Positions 12,091-24,329 of a DNA stretch of 64,000 nt are shown here, in pieces; the stretch's first letter is position 1; every line of letters begins with the position of its first letter. The stretch covers positions 1 to 64,000 of the forward strand of contig DF241797.1 of the NCBI GenBank assembly GCA_000507305.1. The letters run 5' to 3'. The notes under the pieces were generated by a model. That model did no database searches. It saw nothing but the letters and a program-made list of their open reading frames with translations, and was not told where the DNA came from. Origin of the DNA: Breviolum minutum Mf 1.05b.01 (lineage: Eukaryota > Sar > Dinophyceae > Suessiales > Symbiodiniaceae). The position numbers were made by a program, and so were the translations under genes.

Positions 12091-13014
12091 TCAGAGCGAG
12101 CTACCTCCATCTGAAGCTTCGGGTTCGCCAACGCACTGCAGCCCAAAGTCTTTATTGTAGAGATCCTTAAACTGTCGGAACTCGACCGGAATCTGAATCG
12201 AAGACAGTGTGGCATCCTGTGAGTGCAAATCTATGGAGATCTCAAAAAAAAACATTCTTTGCAGCATCTTCAACAAGAGCAACTCGCCAAAGACAAGTTG
12301 CAATCCTAAAATGTCATTGAAGAAGGTTGTCGATTGAGAAATATCCTTGTCAAGTGCTGCCAACCAGGCAAGAAGAGGGACAAGACATCACAGAAAATTG
12401 TGAGTATGAGTATGGAAGTCTCAAAATCTGAAATCCACCTGTGGTGATTGATTGATATCAAAAAGATTCAAAAAGATCATCACTGGGTGGGAATATGACT
12501 TCAGCCCACAATGCAGCACAAAACTGATTGCTGGAATGGTGGAAACATGAATTTGAACGGCACAGCTTATAGCTTGTCAAAATGAGAGCCGCCATTTATA
12601 GCAAGTCATCTTGTGAACCTCCCAACACTGTTCCGTGGGCAGGACCCATAATGAATCCAATACGGCGTGATCATGATCCAAATCCACCAAAAAGCTCAAA
12701 AGCTCGATACTGGGAAGCACCCCCACCAGTGGCACGTGTGTAGACACGCCTGCCACGTCCTCCGTCCTCAACTGCTCCTAGAAAGAATCAATGACAGACA
12801 GGGCACTGTCCCAAGATACTGATTGAGAGCCGGCGCATAGCCATCCCACAACCTTCAAGGTCGGATCACAAAGGGAGTGGCTTTGAGTGGCCCATCGTGT
12901 GTGGGTGCACATGTGCCTGTCGGCATCTTCGTTTGGTTTCAGCTGCACTGCAATGTATGTATATCTAAAATTCTTATGAAGTACGGTAATATGGTTGGTT
13001 TTGTAACTTCCCAT
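12091..13014 (-). CDS. Candidate 3' exons of copy B
   Basis: About 12930-12855 reads LKPNEDADRHMCTHTRWATQ after a plausible acceptor (ttgcagtgcag). 12777 to about 12610 starts after a clear pyrimidine-rich acceptor (gattctttctag) and reads EQLRTEDVAGVSTHVPLVGV. 12363-12091 is a 90-codon open stretch with STTFFNDILGLQLVFGELLL and then VEFRQFKDLYNKDFG. All lie in the same orientation directly 3' of the aligned copy B exons. Some may instead belong to an unrelated small gene between the two paralogues. No domain is recognised. Confidence 0.4.
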
Positions 13015-13017
13015 GCT

Positions 13018-16000
13018 TTAGTGGAGTTTTCTAAGCGCTGTCCGACTGTCTGACTGTTTTTTCATGGCGAGATGCTCAAACCAGCGTTGGTCAATAGCTT
13101 GATCTTGGCAGGGTTCTTGAGCGAAGCTTTCCAATGCTAGCTTCAAGCAAGGGGTCTCAGTGGCGTATGGTGTCCGAATGTAGGGGGTAGAAGGCTGCGA
13201 CTGCACGAGAATGAACAGGGAAAAAGCAACTTCAAGTAAACAGGAGGTTCAGACCAATGGCAATTTGATTGCATAAGAACATCTGGTGTGATTAGAAATG
13301 CTGACTTTTTGACGATATGCGTAAAAAACCAGCACCCTTCAACGCAGCCAGTGATCTGGAAGCCTTCAGCCAAGCATCGCTACAGCCTTGTTCTGGAACC
13401 TTTAACCAAGGAAGGGCATGAGGATCTGTACCTCAGTTGCATCAGTTGAACTCCGATTTTGTGTTGCCAGATATCTGAAGATATCATGGACAAGGGTCCT
13501 TGCAAAGACGGGAAGGTGCAATACACAGAAATCATCCTTCACAAAAACAACTAGGGATGGCCATAGAATGCCATAGCATGACATGGAATCGGTTCAATAC
13601 TTGTGCAGTTCAGAAGGTTTTACATAGTGCCATCAGGTCACACTGGCATGTCCTTCCACAAATAGTGCGCAGCAAACTTGCATCCGTTCGGTTGCAAAGG
13701 TCTTTGGCTGCTTCCTTGTGAATCAGGGGTCCATCCGGAGAGACTGGTGACACGGCAATTATGATTTCAGTCGAAACTTTAAAATGAGATGACTATTCTT
13801 CAGCAACACCAAGCACGCTTGAGAAGCACTACCCAAGAGGATTGAAACGTTCCGAGGGGGGAAAAAAAAGCCGCTGACTCACTCGGTAAGGGAAGGTGTT
13901 GCCCTCTGTGAGGAACAAGGCCTCTCTCTTTCCCCAACCTGACCCTCCACTTATTACAAGGGGTAAGGCTCACAGGTCTCCACGTCATAGCGACCCAGCA
14001 TTGCTGCAGCTGTGCGGAGACGCGGGAGCGACACAGCGTATGTTAGAAGTTCATCACCAAAGAGGCTTCCACCTCTTCGTTGGCCAAAGAGATTCGCAGA
14101 AAAAAATGCGATTTTATTTTAGTAATGTTTAATACAGAAATCATCTGTGACATGCCAAGGTCATTCCCCCTCCAAAACTCATCATGTTCCGTGTTGTCAT
14201 TGACTCATCAGAGCCCATTGTGAGGACAGAACTCAGCAACATGTATGATATTGCAGTTGCACCTAATCTGTTTTTGGGGGTCCTCTTCATCCCGGATCTT
14301 GTGAAAATCTTTCCGCTTCCCCGATCTACTCTCAACCAGACCTGGATCCAGATGCTCAGTTTCAATGCAAAAAGTCAGCTGGTTCGCCTCTTCAGCCACA
14401 CTCCGAAGTCCTTAGCATCACAGACCTCCAAAGTGTTCAAAGCTTCAAACAGTCAACGACCAACAGGCACCAACAGCCACTGTTCAGCTCATTCTTTCCG
14501 CTGCAAGGCGGTTTGCGGCCGGAATTCTGACCTCTTCGAATTGACGAGGTGTTTCAGCCGCAAAATAGGAACTATTTTCGCCTTAGCCCCGCATCTGCGC
14601 AACTTGTCATAGACAGATCCAATTCTGAAAGTTTGGAAGTCAAGAAATGGGAGATAATGTTGTGGAGCCCATTAGCACTTGGTTTGTCAAAGCATCAAAT
14701 TTGTTAGAGAGATGTTCTTTTGCACAAGACAAATGGTCCACTACTTGGTTGAAAACAATGACCGAGGTGCGGTTACCTTCCTCCATATGCATTTTCACTG
14801 CACGCTCCAGCACGGTCAGGTTAGCATCTGAAGTTGCAGGTACTGTTCCCTCAGGATGACCATGAACTCTCAAACAAGCCAGCCCAGACCACTTTCGTTT
14901 CGAAACGCCGGCAATGTTCATGTGAAACGAATGGGGCTGTGTAAACACGCGGCTCTCAACATCTTCTCAGACAAGTGTCACGTCCCGTTATCACTTGGCT
15001 GTTGCCGTTCCTTTGCACAAGTCAAGAGCTGTGACGATTCGTGACAGAGGGACCTGCAAATTGTAAGACAAATATATATGAATTAGTACACCGAAGTTGC
15101 GCAAAGACCATTCCGGTCTACCCATGAGTCTAGGATGATGTACGCGAACAGCTGCTTCTATCTTTCACACACCCATATCTTCCGTGCCCCCGGCAGCGGA
15201 CGAGGTGCTGCGCGACCACAAACTCTTGGAATCCACCGCATAGGCTCAACTTGACGGCCAGCATCGTTTGTCCGAGTGGATTCAACAAGGTGAAGTATGG
15301 GACGACGAAGGTGAAGAGCAGGAGCAAGAATAACACAAAAGACTCCTGACTTTGAAACCATATCTGGCTTGCATTCATTCGAAAGACCGAAGAAAAATCG
15401 ACGGCAACACAAAATCCCATCGAAAATGTCTGACTATGCTGATCATTGCCCATGGTTGTCCGGGCCCTATTTGTTCTCATACACCAAAAAGCAAGGATGG
15501 AATTGGAATGATCTCGCATCATATCAAAGCTGACTCCCTCATCATGGGTGGATGATACGTCCCTACCCTATGCTTGGTGGAGAATCTCCGACTTAGATAG
15601 CTGAAGTATTTCAAAGTGCCCACAAGATATCAAAATATCAAAATATAGTATTCAAGATCTTGTCTCATGCACTAAAAGGCAGGAAAAATGAATCAAAATA
15701 CTGAAAGATATCCCTGCCCCCACACCACCCAAAAACTGCACCATGTTTTGCCACCTAGGTTCAATCTGACTTCGCTGTCGCGTATGTTTGACCCTCATGG
15801 GTTCGAGCGACTCCACCGCCACATGGATGGATAATGGAGTGAAACCATCAAATAAAAACCTCAAATCTGCCAAGCACCCCACAAAGCTTGGAATGAAGCC
15901 TGTTTTTCAAGCATCAAATGGTACTCTTTCATGCCGAATTTTAAATAATATAGAAGATTATGCACAGAAATTTTAATGTAGATACATTTACATAGTATTG

Positions 16001-18766
16001 AGAATGGGTGAACTCCCTTCTTTCCCCCAAAAAAAGCCTTGAGGGACTCCGTCAAACTGCCCAGAAGCTCGTCGACATCGAGGATCGCATTCAAGGCAAC
16101 CGCGTTTAACATCAACTCCTTAAATACTGCAACTAACATCACATGTCTGGTACCCAGCTTTGGTTGGATCAAATGCTGATCCTTGATTCTCTTCCGTCAA
16201 CTCACAATTTAAACCAGTTGTCCCAGCAGGTCCGAAGCAAAAATAGAAGTTGTGAAAGAATGCTGAAACGAAGACCAATGCCATAGTGCAAAACAGGTGC
16301 TTTCTCTTATCTTTCCATTGATTTTGTCGCACTTCTCCAACCAAAACAACTTTCATCAAATGATGCAACAGCACAAGGAACCCACTGCTGAAGTCAGTCG
16401 GGCTGCTGTGATTGAAGTGGTGCGAGCCAGCCAAAGCATTCCGGCTCCAAGAAGCACCTCATGATCAACAGAATCACAATACGTCATAATTTCTAACTCA
16501 ACATTTCACCATGACAAGACTTGCGATTGAACCCGGGAACGCATGTCTGCCATAGGTGGGAAATCCTGCTTCCTTGGGATGCATGAGATCTCGTTCCATG
16601 ATTCCATGGTTGATTGGCACTCTGTTCTCCACCTTGCAGTGGGTCGTGAGCCAATTTGGGCTGTCAGTCTTGACACCATAGAGGCGCTTCCCAACGAAAG
16701 GAAAGTCATATCCCCCAACAGCATTTCCCTCAAGTCCTTGAAACCCACCAGGACTGCATACAGTCCTCCAAGAGATGCCATATTTGGAGCCCCACAACAT
16801 GAGCTGACACAGCTTGACACTCGTTGCTGGATCTTTCCGGATCCCCGACCCAAAAGCCTGACCCAGGTCTGAACAGTTCAAACAAGCTGCCGCTGCAATC
16901 GCAAAGCGGGTGAGGCAGGTTGAAACCAGCCACTTAAAGCGCAACGTTGACAAACCTCAGTTGGGCTTCCAGCCAATCAACTGCGGGCAAGGGGACATGG
17001 GGATTTGGGGTGGAGGGACGCACTAGGGTGCTATAACGACATGCACACATACATCTAGGGCTGATGGGCACATTTAGGGCTTGGGGACCTGGACACGCAC
17101 CTTTGAGGCTGATATGACTACACGCACCTGGTGATCGGGGCCTTGCAAATTAATGCAAGTCGTCACCCCAAGTGGAAGGTGCAAAAGGGACAGATTTTCA
17201 CATGCAAAAGCGGCAGGCCCCTTCAGAATGCTTCCAAACTCTTCCAGGTTGCTGGCAAGATTCTTACCAGAGAATTGTTCCGAAGGACTGTCTTAGATGT
17301 GCGTGGAAGGTGCAAAATGCCCTCCAGAGTATGCCAAGTATTTCGAAACTCCTGGTGTGGAGGCTGAAAGAATACGAATTCAAAAACCATTACATCTTCC
17401 ATTCCTCCCCTTTTCTCCTCCCTTCTCCCCTTCTCCCTCCCCCCGTCTTCCCTTCTCTCCCCATTCCCGTCTGCCCTTTCTCCCCTGTTCTCCTAGCTGC
17501 TAGCTGTTTTACTTTTCAGCGTCACAAAGCATCCTGAAAATCTGTGCCAGGGCCAGCTCACATAACCCCGTCCATCAGACCCTGTCCTTGTAGACACAAA
17601 GCGCCCAAAGAAGTATGCAGAGCATGCAAAGCAGAATGCCAGGCTGAAAGAAGCCCACTTCAAACTCGTCGTGCTTTAAGCCCATGTAGCTGTTGATGTG
17701 GCTTACCAGGGTGGCCTCTCTGCAAACCCTTCCAGAACCAGCCATGGCCAACAAGTCTTCCAAATATTCAGACTCTCAAACTTCTATGCCCTATGCCCTC
17801 GCAATCCAAGGCACCTGCTGGTTAGAAAGAATCAAGGAGCCATCACCAGCACACACACGGGTCACCAAGCTCCTGTCGCTCAAGTCCACATACCTCACCG
17901 CCGAGAGGGCAAATGATAGTGTGCTGCAAAAATTTGCGTGAGTGCGGACCAACATACTAAGCAGCTTGGGTAACTACCAAGGCCTACAAGTTCAAGCCAT
18001 CCTTGTGCCAGGCTCTGTGCAGGGGCAAGGCGCCTGAAGTCATGTGCAAAGGCTCTTCGCCAGCGCCTTACTAAGTGGCCACCATTTTTCTAAACTTCCT
18101 GAGGTTCCCAAGACTCATGCTGCTTCCCACAAAAAAAAAATCGGTGGTTTCGTTGAAACTGCCAAGAAACTCAGCGAATTCCACCTGAATTTGAAAGTCT
18201 TCGCCAATGAAATCTTGACCTGCAACCCATCAACCCTGCTTGATTCAATACATTGAGGTGCAGCGTCCCATTGACATGCACAAAACTGTGGAAGTTCTGA
18301 CTCGCCGTTTGTGAATCCCCAGGTCCCACCCAACATTTTGAACTGCCAAGTTGCCTAAAATGATGTAGGAAAACATGGCCTGCATTCCTCGATTGAATCC
18401 AATTGAAGTGCACTAGTGTTGAGGATTACAGATGTCAGGAACGGTTGGAATTTTGGACGGTGAAGATGATATGTGTTGTCATACCAGACAAGGGCTACAG
18501 GGATTCTCCCCGAAGACCCCCAATGCCCAATAGCCGTCACGAGTTGGTGTTCAGGTCTTTTCACTTGAGGCCGAGTGTCCAAAGTTCAGAAACATGAGCA
18601 AAACTGCAAAGACCAAGTCCCATCGCCCTGCATCTACCAAACCAAGCACGAAAGGATAGGTCCAGGCACTTAGGCTGAAGTGGACGGAATTCACAGTCTG
18701 CTCTGGCAAGTCTTCATCCTGAACTTGGATAACTTCTTTGTCCGGTTCTGGATTGTCGACCTGCAA
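13018..18766 (-). CDS. Multi-pass membrane protein, dinoflagellate-expanded family, copy B (core exons)
   Basis: Tandem paralogue of the gene at 2842-9018, same strand and block order. Exons: up to 18580 (SAWTYPFVLGLVDAG), 18387-18355 (MQAMFSYIIL), 18219-18185 (QDFIGEDFQIQ), about 17923-17815 (RYVDLSDRSLVTRVCAGDG), 17715-17587 (HINSYMGL, LLCMLCILLWALCVYK), one ending at 16407 (WLARTTSIT), 16118-16069 (LMLNAVALNAILDVD), 15859-15755 (FLFDGFTPLSIHVAVESLEP), about 15355-15205 (VVPYFTLLNPLGQTM, LCGG), about 13720-13600 (CNRTDASLLRTICGRTCQC), about 13360 (GFQITGCVEGC) and about 13145-13050 (LALESFAQEPCQD). Several exons match copy A in length exactly (129, 50 and 68 nt). Donors are GA at 18579, GC at 18354, 16406 and 16068, GT at 17814. 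Function unknown; a membrane-anchored protein with a cysteine-rich distal part is inferred. It lies 5' of copy A, so the pair is a head-to-tail duplication. Confidence 0.75.
13402..14948 (-). CDS. Additional exon candidates inside copy B
   Basis: Between the PLGQTM block (15.3 kb) and the CNRTDA block (13.7 kb) the minus strand has open stretches at 14900-14640 (LERAVKMHMEEGNRTSVIVF) and 14400-14265 (AEEANQLTFCIETEHLDPG, then GKRKDFHKIRDEEDPQ). At 13550-13430 it reads CVLHLPVFARTLVHDIFRYL and ends at a GT donor. They are probably exons of copy B, but the matching region of copy A diverges and I could not align them. Confidence 0.4.
17398..17505. repeat. Pyrimidine-rich tract
   Basis: About 110 bp of almost pure C/T on the plus strand (cctccc, ttctcc blocks) in the intron between copy B exons at 17.6 and 16.4 kb. 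Confidence 0.8.
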
Positions 18767-18805
18767 CTTTAAGTTTGTCTCCGAGAAGTCGCAAGTAGCA
18801 CTCTC

Positions 18806-19117
18806 CTAGGCGTTCAAATGACTGAGAAAACGAGGTGCCGAAGTTGCAAACACGCTGGCATTTTTACAGGATATCTCTCGGACACCAACAGGCTGAAGCT
18901 GCCTTAATTCAGATCCAGCATCAATGAGATGTTCATTGTGACTGTTCTTTTCATACCTCAATTGATCCTCCATGCTGTTCAGCCTGGCCATGATCTTTTC
19001 CATTTCACGATCAAAGTCCTCCATGGACACACCCAACACCGAAATCCCGTTAGTAGGTGGAAGGGTCTCATATGGGCATGGTGTGACTATGTGCACTATA
19101 TTGTGCGCAGCGGCCAT
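18806..19117 (-). CDS. Coiled-coil-like exon(s), probable N-terminal part of copy B
   Basis: A 103-codon open stretch on the minus strand with strongly charged, heptad-like sequence around the middle (EDFDREMEKIMARLNSMEDQ), typical of a coiled coil. It lies directly 5' of the first membrane exon of copy B, in the same orientation, so I infer it is part of that gene. The amino-terminal methionine of the open frame may not be the real start. Copy A has a possible counterpart near 10.1-10.25 kb, also charged (RLACVEQSLKSNMELAVAAA), but I could not align the two. No domain is recognised. Confidence 0.45.
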   Translation of the reverse strand: MAAAHNIVHIVTPCPYETLPPTNGISVLGVSMEDFDREMEKIMARLNSMEDQLRYEKNSHNEHLIDAGSELRQLQPVGVREISCKNASVFATSAPRFLSHLNA

Positions 19118-19823
19118 TTAGATACTCGTTCATAGAAAGCACATCTTGCAGCAAGACAGCATTGATTTTCTTTTGAGTTTTGTTGTGTTGTGTGCCACCT
19201 CACTTGGATCACTTGGATCATTGCCATTTCCAACAAGTCTGTTTGTCGTCTTACGTCGAAGTGGTGGCTTTGCTGGTCCTCCTTGAGCACGTACAAGCAT
19301 GCATCCTGCGAGAGAAAGCTTGGCTGGAATGGAGATTCCATACCGCCCATGCAGGAAACACACAGGAAGCAATCTTCTCACAACAAATTTTTCACTAGAG
19401 AAGGTCAGATCCAGCCAACCACGCAAAGCCAAGCTACGTGTGCAGTGCGGATTGAAGGGTCCGACGATATTTTTGGGATCGGCATGGCGTGCGCTATGGC
19501 TGTAGCGGTGGTTCGCTAAAATGAACAAGTGACAAGCATGGAGAATTGGGACGAGGTCCCGCAGCTTAGGCTTCATCATGATTCATACAAATTCATGATG
19601 TATTGGATTGGATGATGTCAAGCTGTCCATCTTGATGCAACAGGGAGGGATAGAATCTCAAAGCACTCCTTGAGCCAAGACAATGCTGGCAAACGACTAT
19701 GAAGACGAAGGCTTTGCCGGTTGGACCTGATCTTCAGCCACACCTAAGAGCTATGCACAAAACTTTGAGAGTGACGAGGTATGTCTTTGACATTAAACAC
19801 ATGACACACAGATCTATTCAACT

Positions 19824-21051
19824 TCATATCTCATAGTAAGATGTGGGATCCGACTGTCTCGTTGAAAAGTCTAACACTTTGTCACCGATTTCATCCGATT
19901 TCGCATCCATGCCTCTGCATAGCTGCCAGTCAAAGCCAAGACATGCTCCTGGACACAAACTGCTCTTCCGCCAGGCCATGGGAAACACAGCAAAACCAGT
20001 TGCAATCCTGGCAAGCTCTCTCGACATCGCTCTTGGCCTAAGCTGTGAGCTCAAATCCCTGGAAATGAGAGGAGTTACTAGGCAAGAGGAATTGGCAAGA
20101 TCACATTGCTTGCCCATGCAGATGGTGGGCAGTATGGCGGGTTGAAGTGACGACTTCAAGCAAGGTGGCGCATCTTTCACACTGTTCCATGTCTCAAACG
20201 AGTCTCAAACAACCTCAACTTCGTTCAACTCCAGCTTTTTGCTTTGAGCCTCTCCATCTCAGACTCTAACTTTGGAAAGCGACTCGATCTCTTTCTTCAC
20301 CTTACAGTCCAACCCCCACAAAGCCCTTGTGAAAGTCAGCAAGGGGTTCATCTCCAAACTTTTGATATTCCAACTTCAATTCTTCGGGGCGGACAGAGGT
20401 GATTGTCACCTGAAAAGCTTCACTCTGATCATTCGCTGCCTGTGCAGGGAATGCATCAGAAGGAATGGTGGTCGACACAAACACAGGGTTCCATCATTCT
20501 TGAAAGAAATCGCATGTCTTTGCGCCTTGGTACTTCCCCAACTCGTTTACTTTATCTATCAAAACAAAACAGAAAGCATAGGGATTCTTTCTGAAGAAAA
20601 TCCATCACCCCCTCTGACTCTAGACCGTCAAAACAGGTTGAGTTGGTCGCCCATTCGAACATTCACTGCAATCAATCCTTACATGTGAATCAAGCACGTT
20701 AAAATGGGTGGCATTTTTCCTACAGCCGCTCACCAAATTTGGAAAGAAGATTGGGAAGCTATGCAGCTCGGCAAAGCTACTTGTGTGCCACTGCCATGGA
20801 TGGTCGTGGTAGATCACTATATATGCCAAATATACCGATCCCTCCCTCTCTACAAGGGTCGGGATCACCTGACTCAAGCGTCGATCTAAGGCCACAAGCT
20901 CCTGAAACACATGAAGTTGGGGAAACTGCATCACTAAATTGACTTCAATGATTGCCATCAGCCATGATGGATTGAAATCTTCGGACTCTTTGGACTTGCC
21001 TGGCGCAGGAGTTGCACCTGTTCCTGCCAGGGATGGATCAAAAATTGGCAA
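19824..21051 (-). CDS. Unassigned exon cluster between eIF5A and copy B
   Basis: Coding-like minus-strand pieces: 21051-20940 (PAPGKSKESEDFNPSWLMAI); 20907 to about 20820 after an acceptor gtttcag (ELVALDRRLSQVIPTLVERE); about 20590-20500 (NPYAFCFVLIDKVNELGKYQ); 20484-20310 (VSTTIPSDAFPAQAANDQSE, then FQVTITSVRPEELKLEYQKF); 20180-19830 (SRELARIATGFAVFPMAWRK). They start about 200 bp downstream of the eIF5A stop on the same strand. This may be a separate gene or the 5' end of copy B. No domain recognised; function unknown. Confidence 0.4.
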
Positions 21052-21247
21052 AAAAAAATGTTTCCAAGGGAATGGATTGAGTTGGTTCTACGATTTGAAC
21101 GCTCATTTTCAGGATACAGTTTCATAGGGGTCCACTCGGCCTGTACATCTGTACATCTGTACATTGCCCCCTTCACCAGTGGTATGGAGGCTGGTGGTCA
21201 ATGAGCCGAACTCCTGCCACCTGAATCGAGGCAACGAGGAAGCAGCC

Positions 21248-21857
21248 TCAATCTGTGGCACTAAAAGAAATGATCTTTTCCATGCCACAAGCTGCAATGA
21301 CCACAACAGTGACCAAAAGGTCCTTGTCAAAGGAGGCTATGATCTCCCCCTGGAGTTTCACATCCTCTTCAGTTGGCTTCAGAAGTGTGGCAGCAGGTAG
21401 GTTGAGGTCGATTTTCACCTCGCCATCGTCTTGCAGAAGGCTCACAGCTCCGGTCTCAGCATTCAGATTGATCAAGGCATATTCCGTCTTCGTGACGACT
21501 GGCACCTCCATGTTGTGGCTCGTCTGGAAAGTCTCCTCGTACTTCTTGCCAGTGAAAATGCCCATGCCCACCATGTGAGCTTTGGCATGCCCGTGCTTCC
21601 CAGGACTAAAGGTGGTCACCTCCACTATCTTACCTCAGTTGAACATGATCCAGGACCCACATTTACCCTTGTAGTTAAGTCGCCTGGAAGGAATAAAAGC
21701 TATATATAAGACACCTCTCACCAACAGCTAAGCTACATGGATGGCCTTTCAACATCACATAAGATCCTCTCTTGATGGCGCCAGCCTGCTGCTGATAAGT
21801 CTGCGACGCACCTGCATCCGCCCGTTCAAAATCCATCTCGGCTCCCATGACCGCCAT
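21248..21857 (-). CDS. EIF5A: Translation factor eIF5A, two exons, complete
   Basis: eIF5A carries the only known hypusine residue and helps the ribosome through difficult peptide bonds and termination, in the cytosol. Exon 1 is 21857-21737, a GT-AG intron occupies 21736-21634, and exon 2 is 21633-21248 with a TGA stop. The joined frame gives 168 residues, normal for the family. The start ATG is followed by MDFERADAGASQTY and then QQAGAIKRGSYVMLKG, the usual N-terminal lead-in. The hypusine loop GKHGHAK sits at residues 52-58, so Lys53 is the predicted modified lysine. The C-terminal OB-fold half follows (IFTGKKYEETFQTSHNMEVP; LLVTVVVIAACGMEKIISF). The tract up to the next exons on either side is short. 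No spliced-leader relic was seen before the start. Confidence 0.93.
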
Positions 21858-22407
21858 GTTGTCAGCTGGACTAGGATGGATGGGCTGGCGCAAAACGGGC
21901 TGGGCCAAAAACTGCAGTTGAAGAGAATTACCGCATCGCCAATGCCAAAACTCCATACCCAACTGGCCCAAGCTTTTGAGTCGACAAAAGCGGTACCTAA
22001 TATCAGCCGGTCACTTCATGCACTACCAGGCCATTGTCATCTTTTCTACAAGACCCTACAAGTAGGTAATTCCCGCTACAACAACCAGGATACCCAGGAA
22101 GCACCTCTGAAGTAGTCACCATCTGAACCAGTGCTGGACCTTAGTTGTAATGAACTGCGATAACCACTTCATGGCATGGCATCAGGATCCTCCCAATCCC
22201 AAGAGACAGCTGCAAAGCAGGTTCAGGTTTTGAAAGGCTGGAAATATGGCTACATCTGGAGGCAGGCTAGGTGACTACTTGCTCTTGCCGATGTTTTTAC
22301 ATGAACATAGTCTGCATGTCTATCGTTGGCTTCAAATTGAAGCTCTCCAGCGGTAAAATCTGTGGCTTCTAGCTGGGCTACTACTGTATGACCTGGAACA
22401 GAAAACT

Positions 22408-23850
22408 TTATGAGATTGGTGTTTCACATGGAGCTACCAACAACTCAAAACTCCAAAACAAAAAGGGCCTGCGAACTCCGATCCCGCTATGATTCCTGGA
22501 GTCATAAGCTCCCAACCTTCCAGCTCCTTCCTGGGAATCCAGAAGCACACAGGTGAAAATGGATGGCACTCTTGACGCTAGAGTCAGAGTTGATTCCCGG
22601 CATTTCTGGCGGGTTCTTGACCAAAAACCGCCCAATCATACCCCTGAATGGTACCACCAATTGTGCCCTTTAAATACACTGAATCCTGTGCCTCTGCCTC
22701 TTCTGCTCCAGGTTCTTGTTCGCAGCCTGTACCATGCAGCTGTGCTGGTCTGCCTGTCATAATATTTTCTGGAACCGATCACCTCGCAGCTGGCCATGCG
22801 ATTTTGAAGATCAGCAATGCCATCACGAGCATTGGCCAAAGCTTCCTGCGGAGCCATTGAACCATCATTACATCATGTTGGATATGTTGCTGTGGTGATG
22901 CTCAGCCTGACTTACGCTGGCTGCTACTGGTGTCTGCCATATACACAGAGAGAGAGAGAGAGGGAAACAGAGAAACATGTCTACATAAGTATATAGATTA
23001 AGTAATAATTAATATGGAGTATGTACGAGTAAGTATTATAAATATAGGGTGCTCAGGAATGCAGTACGAATATTAATTCTGATGGCATCAAGTCTTGCGC
23101 ATGTGCCTGGTTGGATGTCACCTTCTCTTCGAACGCTGTGCGCAAGAAATTAACGTCTTCCTGCAAGGGACTGTGGTTTTCTGACACCTACAGAATCATG
23201 TGCAGGCCTTCCTGCACATATTCTCGTATCTTCTCTATGCGACCAAGTAGTACATGCATAATCATGGATAAACCGGACACATACAAATCCAGCAGCTGAG
23301 CAAACATGTTCATCCAATGAGTCATGCCCATGCAATCTGGCATTCATGCCATGGATAGGCGCTGGAAGTCCAGGACCCAACAGTTCGCCCACCTTCATCA
23401 GTTCAACTGCTGCTCGTGCCTCCGCCTTGGCTGCACTAGGCACAGGTAGGCATACAAGGCCACTACCAGCTCTAGGGGAATTGCCTTCATGTGGGATTTT
23501 CTGATCACCGGTAGCTGGGAGGAGAACTTACAACAAAGACCTCAGCACCTGACCCCTTCGTCCTGTGTGAGTCGATGTGATCATATGTGAACGGATGCGG
23601 GTATTTTTTGCAATCCGCGCTGCCGGTACAAGCCCAAGAAACGTCTCAGCAATGGGGGGCGATTCTCAAAATAACTTCCAGTCAGCTATTCCAGGCAGTT
23701 CATCCTCCACCACAGCGATCAATCCGACGCTTCTGAGGCCGCCAAGCTCGAAAAAAAGATGGGGTTGTCCAAGGATATTCCATCCCTTGAAACAGGGACC
23801 CCAAACGCGGCCGAAGTGATCAGCATTCCAACACGGAAAACATCAACTGA
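22408..23850 (-). CDS. Unassigned exon cluster upstream of eIF5A
   Basis: Minus-strand open stretches with coding character. 22857-22640 begins MAPQEALANARDGIADLQNR with an ATG and reads on to YYDRQTSTAAWYRLRTRTWS. 23443-23330 reads KAEARAAVELMKVGELLGPG. About 23840-23680 reads WGPCFKGWNILGQPHLFFEL and then GLIAVVEDELPGIADWK. They share a strand but I cannot join them or name a domain, so they may be one gene or two. Between 22.9 and 23.1 kb there is a short GA microsatellite and AT-rich sequence. Confidence 0.35.
22949..22966. repeat. (GA)n microsatellite
   Basis: About eight GA units next to AT-rich sequence. Confidence 0.8.
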
Positions 23851-24329
23851 AATATCTGTGGATGACTTTCTTTGTGGAGGTTGGAAAACCTTTCAAGCTG
23901 TACATGGTGGATGTTGTCAAGGCCTCTCCTGGGCCTGTCTTTACATGGAGCCAGCAAATAAAGAAATTGCCAAGACCCCTCCCCAACACATATCGTGCGT
24001 CAGGATTAATCAGGAGGTGACAAAGGAGCGAAACACGTTTTTCTACACCTTGTATATTGGAATCATTGGAGTTCAGTTTGTTTCTTTCCAAACACCTCGC
24101 CATTTTTGTCATGGAACAAACCTGCAGCCTCTTGCTCTCTTGTGCAGAGCCGTGGTACATTCCGAATTCCATGCCTGTTGCACGAAGACACACAGTAGCA
24201 ATCCTTGGAGCTTGAAAGGCTCCAGATCTGGGCGTGTTCTTGGCCAACAGACGACTATCATGCACTTCAGCATCCAACGATATAAAGTTGGCTTGCCGTG
24301 TCGGAATTCAACTAAATAGTCAGGCTTCT

